A stretch of DNA of 64,000 bases, taken from assembly GCF_006494715.1 (NCBI RefSeq), contig NZ_CP041151.1, forward strand, positions 2,294,001 to 2,358,000, written 5' to 3'. Made by a program: the position numbers and the translations under genes. The notes beneath the pieces were generated by a model that was not told the origin of the DNA, made no database searches, and saw only the letters and a list, made by a program, of their open reading frames with translations. The stretch is from Shewanella sp. SNU WT4. GTDB taxonomy: Bacteria; Pseudomonadota; Gammaproteobacteria; Enterobacterales; Shewanellaceae. Every line of letters begins with the position of its first letter. Position 1 is the first letter of the stretch. This document shows, piece after piece, positions 49,359 through 57,975 of the stretch.

Positions 49359-50102
49359 ATGGATAGCAGATATTGGGCTTTTATTAGTGGTTCTAGCCAA
49401 CGAATTGGTGCCAGTATGGCCCGCCATCTTCATGATTTAGGCTATAACATTGCTTTGCATTACTTTTCTTCCGCTACTGCCGCCACCGCCCTTGCCCAAG
49501 AATTAAATCAGCAGCGAGCCGATAGCGTTAAGCTCTATTGCGCCGATTTATCTGACATTAACTCAATCAACCTACTGATTGCTGAATTACAGCAAGATAA
49601 ACTCGCCTTTAAAGTGCTGATTAATAATGCTAGTCAATTTTATCCAACGGCATGGGACACCTTTGATGCCGAAAAAGCGCAGCAATTGTTGCAAGTCAAC
49701 ATGCTCACGCCTTGTATGCTCGCGTCGGCTCTGCATAGCGCATTGGCGCAGCATCAAGGTTGTATCGTTAATCTTATCGATATTCATGGTGAGCGCCCAT
49801 TAAAAGGTCATGGGCTATACTCTATGACGAAAGCGGGTTTACACATGGCAACGCTTTCTATGGCGCAAGAGTTTGCCCCAGAGATTAGAGTCAATGGCAT
49901 AGCGCCTGGCGCAATTTTGTGGCCAGAGCACAGCCTCACGGAGGCTCAGCAACAAGTGTTAGCAGAAATTCCTATGGGTCGCACTGGCGCACTGGATGAC
50001 ATTAATCAAGCCTTAACATTTTTGCTAAATAGCCCATATATTACAGGTCAAATAATCGCGGTTGATGGTGGACGTAGTGCTACTGGTTATCGCGGCGCCT
50101 AA
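49359..50102 (+). CDS. folM: Dihydromonapterin/pteridine reductase FolM-like SDR
   Basis: A 247-aa short-chain dehydrogenase with FolM features. The nucleotide motif is degenerate and FolM-like (ISGSSQRIGASMARHL, about residues 8-23), NNASQFYPTAW carries the NNA element, and YSMTKAGLH supplies the catalytic Tyr and Lys. FolM makes tetrahydromonapterin and has minor dihydrofolate reductase activity. The second ATG (49359) is chosen since AAGG sits eight bases before it; the first is too near the ribosome binding site. A CPXCG-type small ORF follows by 26 nt. Confidence 0.82.
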   Translation: MDSRYWAFISGSSQRIGASMARHLHDLGYNIALHYFSSATAATALAQELNQQRADSVKLYCADLSDINSINLLIAELQQDKLAFKVLINNASQFYPTAWDTFDAEKAQQLLQVNMLTPCMLASALHSALAQHQGCIVNLIDIHGERPLKGHGLYSMTKAGLHMATLSMAQEFAPEIRVNGIAPGAILWPEHSLTEAQQQVLAEIPMGRTGALDDINQALTFLLNSPYITGQIIAVDGGRSATGYRGA

Positions 50103-50128
50103 TGCAGTAGTTGTTATTGAGGTGCAAG

Positions 50129-50329
50129 ATGAAACTAAAAAAACAAATCATTTCCTGCCCATTTTGTGGCCACCACTTGCACATTGAACTTGATGCGAGT
50201 GCCGGCGATCAAGATTACTACGATGATTGCCGCGTATGCTGCAACCCCATTCACTTACGCCTGCATATCGATGAAGCTCGTCGCACCGTAGAACTGCATG
50301 TGGATTCAGATGACGAGCAACTGTATTAG
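50129..50329 (+). CDS. CPXCG-motif cysteine-rich protein
   Basis: A 66-aa protein with CPFCGHHLHIELDAS at the N-terminus and CRVCCNPIHLRLHID in the middle; the two CxxC pairs probably form a small zinc ribbon. The acidic C-terminal tail (VELHVDSDDEQLY) is common in this widespread but uncharacterised family. ATG at 50129 is preferred to 50111, with TTGAGGTGC before it. Probably cotranscribed with folM. Confidence 0.82.
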   Translation: MKLKKQIISCPFCGHHLHIELDASAGDQDYYDDCRVCCNPIHLRLHIDEARRTVELHVDSDDEQLY

Positions 50330-50478
50330 CCGTCAGAGCATCATCATTAGCTGTCACGGCTCATCAGATTATTGAAGCCGACAATACATTTATCACTGTG
50401 GCTGGCATAACTACTGACACAAAGCTGTGATGCGATTAACACCCGCGATGGTTAATCGCATCAAGGTTGGCGCATTTA

Positions 50479-51087
50479 CTATTGCTTTGCGCTTAAGTAG
50501 CGCTCAACCGTGTCGACAATCACCTGAGTTTGGCTGTCAATTTCAAGGTTAACTGCATCCCCTACCCTTAATAAACCAAGATTGGTTAGTTTTAAGGTTT
50601 CAGGAATAAGATGCAGCATAAAGGTATCTTCAGTCACAGCACCAACAGTTAAGCTGCAGCCATTTACGCCAATGAAGCCCTTATAGAAAATGTACTTCAT
50701 CCATTGCTTAGGTACTTGTATTTGAAGGTTATAATGCTCGTCATTCACGTTAACATGAATGACTTTAGCTTGAGTGTGAACATGGCCGGATAAAATATGG
50801 CCGCCAATTTCACTACCAAAGCACAGCGAACGTTCAATATTGATTGCGTCACCAGATTGTAAATATGCGAGATTGGTCACATGCAAGGTCTCTTCCATGA
50901 CATTACAAAAGACCCTAAGATCACTTATCCTAGTGACCGTTAAACACACGCCATTATGCGCCACACTAGCACCCGTAGTTAATCCCTCGATGAGTTCTGG
51001 TGTCATAGACACTTCTAACGTATGAAGTCCGGGCTTTTTATCTATCGTCACCACCTCACATGTGGCTTGTACAATACCTGTAAACAT
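50479..51087 (-). CDS. ribE: Riboflavin synthase, alpha chain
   Basis: A 202-aa enzyme that dismutates two 6,7-dimethyl-8-ribityllumazine molecules to riboflavin. Two tandem lumazine-binding domains, the first MFTGIVQATCEV through NVMEETLHVTNL and the second beginning near FGSEIGGHILSGHVH, with GFIGVNGCSLTVG. ATG at 51087 is preferred to 51111 because MFTGIV is the invariant N-terminus. Only 28 bp separate it from the divergent MATE gene, as in E. coli ribC/mdtK. Confidence 0.96.
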   Translation of the reverse strand: MFTGIVQATCEVVTIDKKPGLHTLEVSMTPELIEGLTTGASVAHNGVCLTVTRISDLRVFCNVMEETLHVTNLAYLQSGDAINIERSLCFGSEIGGHILSGHVHTQAKVIHVNVNDEHYNLQIQVPKQWMKYIFYKGFIGVNGCSLTVGAVTEDTFMLHLIPETLKLTNLGLLRVGDAVNLEIDSQTQVIVDTVERYLSAKQ

Positions 51088-51115
51088 TTTTAACCTACCG
51101 ATTAAAGGCAATTTA

Positions 51116-52483
51116 ATGAATCATTCCGGCTATCAGGCCAAACGCTTAATACAATTGGCATTGCCAGTGCTTATTGCTCAAGTGACTCAAACCATGATGG
51201 GCTTTATTGACACCCTGATGGCCGGCCGTGTCAGCGCCGTGGATATGGCTGCCGTAGCTGTGGGTACCAGCTTATGGTTACCCGCTATTTTGTTTGTTCA
51301 AGGCTTGTTAATGGTGTTTACGCCTATTTTTGCGCACCATCATGGCGCAAATAACACCCAAGCTATTCGCCCGTTAGCACATCAAGCGGCTTATATTGCC
51401 ATTATTGGCAGCATAGGTGTGATGTTATTTTTAGGCTCAGCCCGGTTTATTTTAAGTTTTATGAACTTAGAACCAGAATTGTATGAACTGACCATAGGTT
51501 ACATCAATGGTATTTTATGGGGCGCGCCGGCTTTTGTGCTTTATCAAGTACTTCGCGGCACCGCCGAAGGCATTTCATACACACTGCCGACCATGGTCAT
51601 AGGATTTATTGGCTTGGCCGTTAACATTCCGGCTAACTACATCTTAATTTATGGCCATTTCGGTATGCCAGCTATGGGCGGCGCGGGTTGCGGTATCGCC
51701 ACGGCATTAGTGTTTTGGGCTATGTTCATCAGCATGGCTATTTATATGCAGGTGCATAAACGCTTTAAAGACATTGCCATGTTCAAAACCTTCTACAAGC
51801 CGAACTTAGCCAGCATGATGAGTATGACCAAGTTAGGTATGCCGGTAGCTATGTCGATGTTTTTTGAAGTGAGTCTGTTTGCCATTATTGCTTTATTACT
51901 GGCGCCTCTTGGCTCCATTGTGGTGGCTGGCCACCAAATTGCCTTAAACTTCTCATCTATCGTGTTCATGCTGCCGCTATCGATTGGTATTGCAGTATCT
52001 ATTCGAGTGGGATATTACCTGGGGCGCGATCAGCTAGAAATCGCCGCTAAAGTTACTAAGCTCGGCTTAGGCATTTCATTTGGCTTAGCCTTGTGTACCG
52101 CTATCGCCACCGTTATCTTCCGCTACGATATTGCAGAGCTTTACAATACCAACCCAGAAGTAGTGACCTTAGCCGGTAGCTTAATGCTATTAGCCGCGTT
52201 ATATCAGTTATCTGATTCTGTGCAAGTGGTCGCCGCTGGCGCACTGCGTGGCTATAAAGATACCCGCAGTGCTTTTTATATCACCTTGATATCTTACTGG
52301 GCGATAGGCATGGGGCTAGGTTACACCTTGGCTTATACCGATTACCTGGTACCACAAATGGGCGCCCATGGTTTCTGGATTGGCTTAATTGCTGGCTTAA
52401 CCTCAGCCGCGATTATGTTTGCCATCCGTTTGAAAATCATTCAAAAGCGTGGTCACATCCAAGAAGCTATTCAAGCGGCATAA
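51116..52483 (+). CDS. norM: MATE-family multidrug efflux protein (NorM/MdtK type)
   Basis: A 455-aa, 12-helix multidrug and toxin extrusion antiporter driven by Na or H gradient. Two MATE repeats: LALPVLIAQVTQTMMGFIDTLMAGRVS at the start and KLGMPVAMSMFFEVSLFAIIALLLAP after residue 235. DKVxxGALRGYKDT-like VVAAGALRGYKDTRSAFY occurs near residue 370. ATG at 51116 follows AAAGGCAATTTA; the upstream frame to 51062 overlaps ribE. Divergent from ribE, with a shared 28-bp gap. Confidence 0.92.
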   Translation: MNHSGYQAKRLIQLALPVLIAQVTQTMMGFIDTLMAGRVSAVDMAAVAVGTSLWLPAILFVQGLLMVFTPIFAHHHGANNTQAIRPLAHQAAYIAIIGSIGVMLFLGSARFILSFMNLEPELYELTIGYINGILWGAPAFVLYQVLRGTAEGISYTLPTMVIGFIGLAVNIPANYILIYGHFGMPAMGGAGCGIATALVFWAMFISMAIYMQVHKRFKDIAMFKTFYKPNLASMMSMTKLGMPVAMSMFFEVSLFAIIALLLAPLGSIVVAGHQIALNFSSIVFMLPLSIGIAVSIRVGYYLGRDQLEIAAKVTKLGLGISFGLALCTAIATVIFRYDIAELYNTNPEVVTLAGSLMLLAALYQLSDSVQVVAAGALRGYKDTRSAFYITLISYWAIGMGLGYTLAYTDYLVPQMGAHGFWIGLIAGLTSAAIMFAIRLKIIQKRGHIQEAIQAA

Positions 52484-52685
52484 ACCGTTGTAACTGGCTG
52501 CAAAATCACCAGTTTGTGCAGCCAGTGAACATTTAGCGCAAACTTGTAATTTTTTACTTGCATGCGCTAACCTAGCAACCTAATATATCCCTCGTCCCAA
52601 GGCATCTGTGAAAAAGAACTTGTGATGAAATCAATATGATAGTGAGTTTTCTCACTTCTTATTGATGACTAAATTTGAAGACGAT

Positions 52686-52762
52686 ACACCCGTAGCTCAG
52701 TTGGTTAGAGCACTACCTTGACATGGTAGGGGTCGGTGGTTCGAGTCCACTCGGGTGTACCA
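52686..52762 (+). tRNA. tRNA-Val (anticodon GAC), copy 1
   Basis: A 77-nt tRNA with encoded CCA. ACACCCG pairs with CGGGTGT; the anticodon loop CTTGACA gives GAC, which reads GUC/GUU valine codons. The D-arm AGCTCAGTTGGTTAGAGC and T-arm GGTTCGAGTCC are standard. First of three identical genes. Confidence 0.97.
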
Positions 52763-52798
52763 CTCTCAAATAAAGTCTAAATAGTAAATTCAAACGAT

Positions 52799-52875
52799 AC
52801 ACCCGTAGCTCAGTTGGTTAGAGCACTACCTTGACATGGTAGGGGTCGGTGGTTCGAGTCCACTCGGGTGTACCA
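52799..52875 (+). tRNA. tRNA-Val (anticodon GAC), copy 2
   Basis: Identical in sequence to copy 1 and starting exactly 113 bp after it. The 36-bp spacer before it (CTCTCAAATAAAGTCTAAAT...) resembles the next spacer. Confidence 0.97.
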
Positions 52876-52911
52876 CTCTCTCACAGAGTCTAATTAGTGA
52901 AATCAAACAAT

Positions 52912-52988
52912 ACACCCGTAGCTCAGTTGGTTAGAGCACTACCTTGACATGGTAGGGGTCGGTGGTTCGAGTCCACTCGGGTGTACCA
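52912..52988 (+). tRNA. tRNA-Val (anticodon GAC), copy 3
   Basis: Identical to copies 1 and 2, again offset by 113 bp. No clear T-tract terminator follows; the downstream region to the IS50-like insertion is AT-rich. The array is probably one transcript. Confidence 0.97.
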
Positions 52989-53187
52989 TTTCTTGCTGTA
53001 ACTCTCTATAAAACCTCATTTATTACCTTCTTTAATTCAAATTCATTTGTTACCTGCTGTGCCTCAACATTAAACATTCGTGCCAAAATCTAAATAATTG
53101 CCAACTAATTAACCTTGTTCGTCCAGGACACCAACTGTATTCCCCCTGTCTCTTCTACACAAATTATTAGCAAAACATGGAACTTTC

Positions 53188-53220
53188 TTGACTGGCGATG
53201 ATCAGATCATGCAAATTCAC
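53188..53220 (+). promoter_or_regulatory. Possible Dam-sensitive promoter of the IS50-like transposase
   Basis: TTGACT at 53188-53193 is followed by a 17-bp spacer holding two GATC sites; the -10 candidate (GCAAAT) is poor. In IS50 the Tnp promoter is similarly repressed by Dam methylation. Low confidence because of the weak -10. Confidence 0.35.
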
Positions 53221-53237
53221 TCACTTCATCATTTTTA

Positions 53238-54665
53238 ATGTCAATTTTTAACCCGAACAAATGGGCATATGATCACTTTCATCATGCTGAGCTAGGTGAT
53301 AAACGACGAGCGGCAAGGTTAACCGTCGTCGCTGAACACATGGCGGTTGGCAGCGGTAAATCGGTTGCCAGATCTTGTAATGGTGAAGATGCCAAACTCG
53401 AAGGAGCCTATCGATTGATCCGCAATGATAATGTTAGCCCATCTATGATCAGAGCCGCCGGTTTTGCTCGCACTGCCCAAGCGATTGAAAATATAAATGA
53501 AATACTTGCTCTCGAAGACACGACAGCCCTGAGTTATAAGCACAGTGTGGCGTCTGAATTAGGGAAATTAGGCAAACCTACCGATAAGTCTCGTGGTTGG
53601 TGGGTTCATTCTGTCTTGCTACTGGATAGCCATACTTCTCGGACCTTGGGCTTGATCCACCAAGATTGGTGGTGTCGACCTGATAATCCCAACGAGGCCG
53701 ATGAAAAAGAGAGCGGTAAATGGGCCGATGCATCCTATTTTACGCGGCAACGCTTGCAGGCTCACATGTCGCGAGTGATCTCAGTGTGTGATAGAGAAGC
53801 GGATATCATGCATTATTTATCGGATAAACAATCACATAGTGAACGGTTTGTGGTGCGGGCAAAACATGCAAGAAACCTAGTAGAATACGAGGCTAAGCTG
53901 TTTGAGCACATGGATAGTCATCCCGTTACCGGCGGATACACCATCGCCATCCCACAAAAAGGCATAAAGGAAGCCAGTGGGAAAAGCAAGAATCGTCCCT
54001 CGCGAACAGCCAAACTCACCCTCAAAGCCAGTGCGGTTAACATCAAACATAATCATCAGCAGCATGCGATTAATGTGGTGTACGCACAAGAGCTCAATCC
54101 TCCCCAAGGTGAAGATGGACTATCTTGGATGCTACTGACCAGTGAGCCGATTGACACGTTGGCGCAGCAACTTCATGTGATTGATATTTATACCACTAGA
54201 TGGCGCATTGAGGACTTTCATAAGGCGTGGAAAACCGGCGCGGGGGTTGAAAGGTTACGCATGACATCGCCAGACAACCTTGAGCGAGCGGCCTCGATAC
54301 TTTGCTTTATTGGTGTGCGGCTACTGCAACTTCGGGAAGTGATGAGCCTGCCAATTTATCTGAGAAAAAGAGGGCAAATCGAAGCAGCGCAAAGCATGGA
54401 AAATCAAAGCTGCAGCAATGTCTTAGAGAATGATGAATGGCGAGTACTGATGCAGCTCTACAAGCCAAGGGGACATAAAGGCAAAGAAGCCCCAAATATG
54501 AAGTGGGCTTATCAATCCTTGGCCAAACTAGGAGGCTTTAATGATAGCAAGCGCACGGGAATGGCCAGCTGGTCCACGATTTGGGAGGGATGGGATGATC
54601 TTCAGGCTCAGGTAAAGGGGTATCGCTTAGCCAAAGCCCTATTTGAAGCCGGAGAAACGCTATGA
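53238..54665 (+). CDS. IS4/IS50-family transposase
   Basis: A 475-aa DDE transposase, like Tn5 Tnp (476 aa). Catalytic residues: Asp94 in ALEDTTALS, Asp185 in VCDREADIM, and the YREK signature Tyr318, Arg321, Glu325, Lys332 in YTTRWRIEDFHKAWKTG, with the correct 2-3-6 spacing. The N-terminal region (LGDKRRAARL) binds the ends. The TGA stop touches the first base of the right end. In Tn5 an internal start makes an inhibitor; an in-frame ATG here at residue 35 (HMAVGSG) could do the same, which is inference. Confidence 0.95.
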   Translation: MSIFNPNKWAYDHFHHAELGDKRRAARLTVVAEHMAVGSGKSVARSCNGEDAKLEGAYRLIRNDNVSPSMIRAAGFARTAQAIENINEILALEDTTALSYKHSVASELGKLGKPTDKSRGWWVHSVLLLDSHTSRTLGLIHQDWWCRPDNPNEADEKESGKWADASYFTRQRLQAHMSRVISVCDREADIMHYLSDKQSHSERFVVRAKHARNLVEYEAKLFEHMDSHPVTGGYTIAIPQKGIKEASGKSKNRPSRTAKLTLKASAVNIKHNHQQHAINVVYAQELNPPQGEDGLSWMLLTSEPIDTLAQQLHVIDIYTTRWRIEDFHKAWKTGAGVERLRMTSPDNLERAASILCFIGVRLLQLREVMSLPIYLRKRGQIEAAQSMENQSCSNVLENDEWRVLMQLYKPRGHKGKEAPNMKWAYQSLAKLGGFNDSKRTGMASWSTIWEGWDDLQAQVKGYRLAKALFEAGETL

Positions 54666-54692
54666 GATCTGATCAAGAGACAGGTATTCCCC

Positions 54693-55304
54693 TACTCGTA
54701 ATACTTGTGCCTAACTGAAAATGTTGGTGCCGAAATAGCACGTATCGAATTGAGAGTTAAACAACCGCCCTTTTCTCCTAGAGATTTATCCATTTTTAAC
54801 TGATTAGCTGGCATTTTACGCCTGATATGATAAATGACTGACTGTGCCCACTCGGTGCCAGCCATTTATATCCGCTATTCTCATCAAATTAACATGGAGC
54901 ATTATCCATGGTTAGTACGCATATTTTGATATCGAGTTTGAGGAATAATCTAAAATGGAGAAAACAAGCTGAGAATGATTCTGGCCGAAAAAAGACTCTA
55001 AGTTGAATCGATAATTCATTCCTGCCAGCCCATTAGGATTAGCAATCTATCTACTGACTACAAACCAATCAATGCCCATCCTCACCAGTAGGAATGAATA
55101 TAACTGCGATATAAATAGGTATTGTAGGGATTTGATTCATTCAAGACTGAAAAGTCTCGCCGAGATATACAGGACTAAACGAATCATTTTGATACTTGAA
55201 TAAATCAGTCTATTCTGATTCTCTAGCTCGTTTTTGGACAGTTATTAGTTATTTCTGTTGCATCAATCTAGTGAAAATGGATTAGTTTTTGTATGGAAAA
55301 CAGC
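54693..55304. other. 600-bp AT-rich stretch between two insertion elements
   Basis: No ORF with protein-like features on either strand. It separates the IS50-like element from the split IS256 copy and appears to be intergenic or island sequence without cargo. Confidence 0.4.
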
Positions 55305-55344
55305 CTTTTTAGGAGGGCGTTCAAAATTCTGTGTCAGGCTAATT

Positions 55345-55806
55345 TTAAATTTCTAGCACGCTATCTAAGCGCCCTTCAAAATAAATCGCTAACTGAGATA
55401 AACAAAGGCACCAATTGTGGATTGGCATGGTCCATTTATCTGAGGCGTTTAATATGCCTGCATAAAGTAGCTTCAACAAGCTATTTTCATTAGGAAAAGC
55501 ACCTTTGGTTTTGGTGAGCTTTCTAAATTGGCGATGTACCGCCTCAACTGCATTGGTCGTGTAAATCACTTTCCTGATATGTTCTGGGTACCTAAAATAA
55601 TGGGACAAATTATGCCATTTGCGACGCCAAGAGTTGATTACCAGCGGATAAGCATCACCCCATTTGGCCTCCAGTTCGTCCAATGCCATCTCTGCGGCTT
55701 CTTTACTCACGGCTCGATACACAGGCTTTAAATCAGCCATAAACGCTTTCTGATGTTTTGAGGCGACATACTTCATTGAGTTGCAGATCTGGTGGATAAC
55801 ACATAG
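55345..55806 (-). pseudogene. IS256 transposase, C-terminal part
   Basis: The last roughly 150 codons of the transposase (from QLCVIHQIRNSMKYVASKHQKAF to the stop). It carries the catalytic Glu in AVEAVHRQF. One difference from copy 1 is NWCLCLS instead of NWSLCLS. Separated from its N-terminal part by the IS3-type insertion; not functional. Confidence 0.92.
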
Positions 55807-55870
55807 CTGTTGTAACCCTCCCTTAAAATCAGAATGTTTTAAATAGAGTTTTCCATTTACACTAAACCAA

Positions 55871-56152
55871 ATGGAGAATCACATGAAAAAGACACGTTTT
55901 ACAGAAAGCCAAATCATCAACATCCTCAAAGAAGGTGAATCAGGCGTCTTTACTGTGCCTGAGTTATGCCGCAAACATAATGTAGGTCAAAGTACCTATT
56001 ACAAATGGAAATCGAAATACGGTGGGATGCAAGCCTCTGATTTAACCCGTATGCGTGAATTAGAAGCCGAAAATGCCAAGCTTAAAAAGATGTTTGCAGA
56101 TGTCAGTTTGCAAAACATGGCGTTAAAAGACATTGTTGAAAAAAAGCTATAA
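55871..56152 (+). CDS. IS3-family (IS407-like) OrfA
   Basis: A 93-aa DNA-binding protein with an HTH (FTESQIINILKEGESGVFTVPELCRKHNVGQSTYYKWKSKYGG) and a C-terminal leucine-zipper-like helix (LEAENAKLKKMFADVSLQNMALKDIVEKKL). Near its end a run of seven A (56139-56145, A AAA AAG) is the likely -1 slippery site that joins OrfA to OrfB. Intact. Confidence 0.92.
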   Translation: MENHMKKTRFTESQIINILKEGESGVFTVPELCRKHNVGQSTYYKWKSKYGGMQASDLTRMRELEAENAKLKKMFADVSLQNMALKDIVEKKL

Positions 56153-56153
56153 A

Positions 56154-56980
56154 GCCAGCAGAGCGAAAGGTATTAGCCCACTATGCCATTCATGAATATG
56201 GCCTAGGTGTTGTGTTGGCTTGTGATGCGATGAGTATCAGTCGTTGCACATTTTATTATCAATGCAAACGCATCGATGACAAGGATATTATTTCGGCAGT
56301 ATCAGACTGAAAAGCACAGAGCTTATGGGTTTCGAAAGATATTTAAACGGTTACGCTTACTTGGTCATAAATGGAATCATAAACGTGTGTATCGCGTTTA
56401 TTGTGGTTTAAAACTTAACTTACGACGTAAAGGCAAAAAGCGCTCACCCTCTCGAGAGCCAGAGCCTCTCGCGGTACCAGCAAAGGAAAATGAATGTTGG
56501 TCAATGGATTTTATGAGCGATAACCTGTTCTCAGGGAAATCATTTAGAACATTTAATGTCATTGATGACTATCATCGTGAAGCTTTAGCTATAGAAGTAG
56601 ACTCAAGTTTACCTGCACAGCGGGTCATACGTGTGCTGGATAGAATCGCAGTCTATCGCGGTTACCCAAAGCGTTTGAGGCAAGACAATGGTCCAGAGTT
56701 TATTTCACATGCACTTGCGATTTGGGCTGAACAACACGGCATCAAGTTAGATTTTATTAAACCAGGTAAGCCGACTCAAAATGCTTATATTGAACGATTC
56801 AACCGCACATACCGAAATGAAGTGTTGGATTGTTACTTGTTCAACAGCTTGACTGAAGTAAGGGAAATCACAGATAGTTGGCTTGAAGAATATAATTATG
56901 ATCGGCCACATGAATCACTGAACGATCTACCGCCCAAGCTATATGAGCGGTTAAATAAAGAAAACTCTCTTAAAATATGA
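56154..56980 (+). pseudogene. IS3-family (IS407-like) OrfB, frameshifted
   Basis: In the -1 frame after orfA the N-terminus reads KPAERKVLAHYAIHEYGLGVVLACDAMSISRCTFYYQCKR...DIISAVSD and ends at a stop at 56308-56310. The remainder, in the orfA frame from about 56276, reads TEKHRAYGFRKIFKRLRLLGH and contains the DDE core: Asp in WSMDFMSD, Asp in LRQDNGPEF, Glu in NAYIERFNRTYRNE. So one net base change near 56295-56305 breaks the gene. Translation of an active OrfAB fusion would need a second frameshift, which is unlikely. Confidence 0.78.
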
Positions 56981-57005
56981 TCGATATAAGGGAGGGTTAC
57001 ACTGT

Positions 57006-57742
57006 GTTTCCGTATTAGGGAAGATACTGGCTATCGCCTCAGGGAAACCGGTCAAGCCGTCAACACAGGCGATAAGAATATCTTTTACACCATGATTATT
57101 AAGATCGGTCAGTACGGATAGCCAGTAATTAGCGCCTTCATTTTCGGATAAATGAAGCCCTAAAATTTCCTTTTTTCCTTTCATATTAAGCGCTAACAAT
57201 GTGTAAACGGCTTTACTGACGTAACGCCCATCCTCTTTGACTTTATAATGTATCGCATCAAGCCAAACGATAGGATAATGGCTATCTAATGGGCGCTGTT
57301 GCCACGCTTTAAGTTCGGGGATGAGTTTATCAGTGATGGCACTGACTGTTGCGTTAGATACATTGATCCCATACATATCTTCAACATGTTGATTAATATC
57401 GCGATAGCTCATACCTATACTGAACATCGATAACACTTTACATTCGATTTCATCGGTTAGCGTAGTTTGATTTTTCTTAATCAACTGAGGTTCAAAAGTG
57501 CCATTGCGGTCTCTAGGGGTGTCTAACTCAAAGTTACCGAACGGATGCTTAATGGTCTTAGGGGTTTTGCCATTTTTACGATTAGGCAGAGGATCATGCG
57601 CTAAATGCTGCACAAGCTCAGCCTGGAGAGCCGCTTCAGTGAGTTGGTTGATCAGTGGACCAAGAATGCTGTCTTTACCTGTGAGGCTTTTACCTGACTG
57701 CAGATCTTTAAGGGCTTGTTCGAAGTTAAAAGGTTGGGTCAT
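57006..57742 (-). pseudogene. IS256 transposase, N-terminal part
   Basis: The first about 245 codons of the transposase, up to FPNTETQ, followed by readthrough into the inserted element. It keeps both Asp residues of the catalytic triad (VWLDAIHYKV, ACVDGLTGF) but lacks the Glu. Substitutions against copy 1 include K-to-N in GPLINQ, E-to-V in AELVQHL, S-to-F in PFGNFEL and R-to-H in NNHGVKD. These show that the two copies are not a very recent duplication. Confidence 0.92.
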
Positions 57743-57920
57743 GTGTCATTCCTGTTTTTGAATATTTTACTGAAACGACACAGAATTATGAACACTACCC
57801 TTTTTAGTGGAAACCATGACCACTGCAATACTGATATTAATCCAATTTTTAATAAGACAAAGAATAGTTTAGATAGATCAATAGTTGTAAGTCTTACTTA
57901 TATATTTTGATGAAATGATA

Positions 57921-57952
57921 ATAAGGCTCAGAGAGGTTTATCTAAGCCTTAT
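57921..57952 (-). terminator. Hairpin after the ABC-3C operon
   Basis: ATAAGGCT (with one bulged base) pairs with AGCCTTAT around a GAGGTTTA-type loop. It lies 24 bases past the ATPase stop. The T tract after it is weak (TTATTATCATTT), so termination efficiency is uncertain. Confidence 0.55.
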
Positions 57953-57975
57953 GTAAACAAAATTTGTTATCTAAA

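Larger units (their letters stand above)
52686..52988 (+). repeat. 113-bp tandem repeat carrying the tRNA-Val genes
   Basis: Starts at 52686, 52799 and 52912. The tRNA parts are identical; the spacers are similar but not identical (TCTCAAATAAAGTCTAAATAG against TCTCACAGAGTCTAATTAG), so the units arose by duplication and spacers have since drifted. Confidence 0.85.
53146..54683 (+). mobile_element. IS50-like insertion sequence (IS4 family)
   Basis: A 1538-bp element close in size to IS50 of Tn5. The left end CTGTCTCTTCTACACAAAT (53146-53164) resembles the Tn5 outside end, and the right end, read inward, is CTGTCTCTTGATCAGATCT (54665-54683), equal to the Tn5 inside end as I recall it. A perfect 9-bp target duplication GTATTCCCC is at 53137-53145 and 54684-54692. 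Two Dam sites (GATC) lie inside the right end and two more just upstream of the transposase. Apparently intact. Confidence 0.95.
55811..57001 (+). mobile_element. IS3-family element, IS407-like, nested in IS256
   Basis: A 1191-bp element bounded by perfect 15-bp inverted repeats, TGTAACCCTCCCTTA at 55811-55825 and its complement at 56987-57001. The tetramer CTGT precedes (55807-55810) and follows (57002-57005), a 4-bp target duplication typical of the IS407 subgroup. It is in opposite orientation to the host IS256 gene. orfB appears frameshifted, so this copy may not move by itself. Confidence 0.93.
55313..57799 (-). mobile_element. IS256-family element (copy 2), split by an IS3-family insertion
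   Basis: Same family and nearly the same sequence as the element at 2960-4252, in the opposite orientation. Its ends at 55313-55336 and 57776-57799 match the copy 1 ends. The octamer CTTTTTAG is duplicated on both sides (55305-55312 and 57800-57807). Without the inserted 1191-bp element and its 4-bp duplication the length is 1292 bp, one less than copy 1 owing to a missing A after the transposase stop. The inner insertion has disabled it. Confidence 0.95.
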
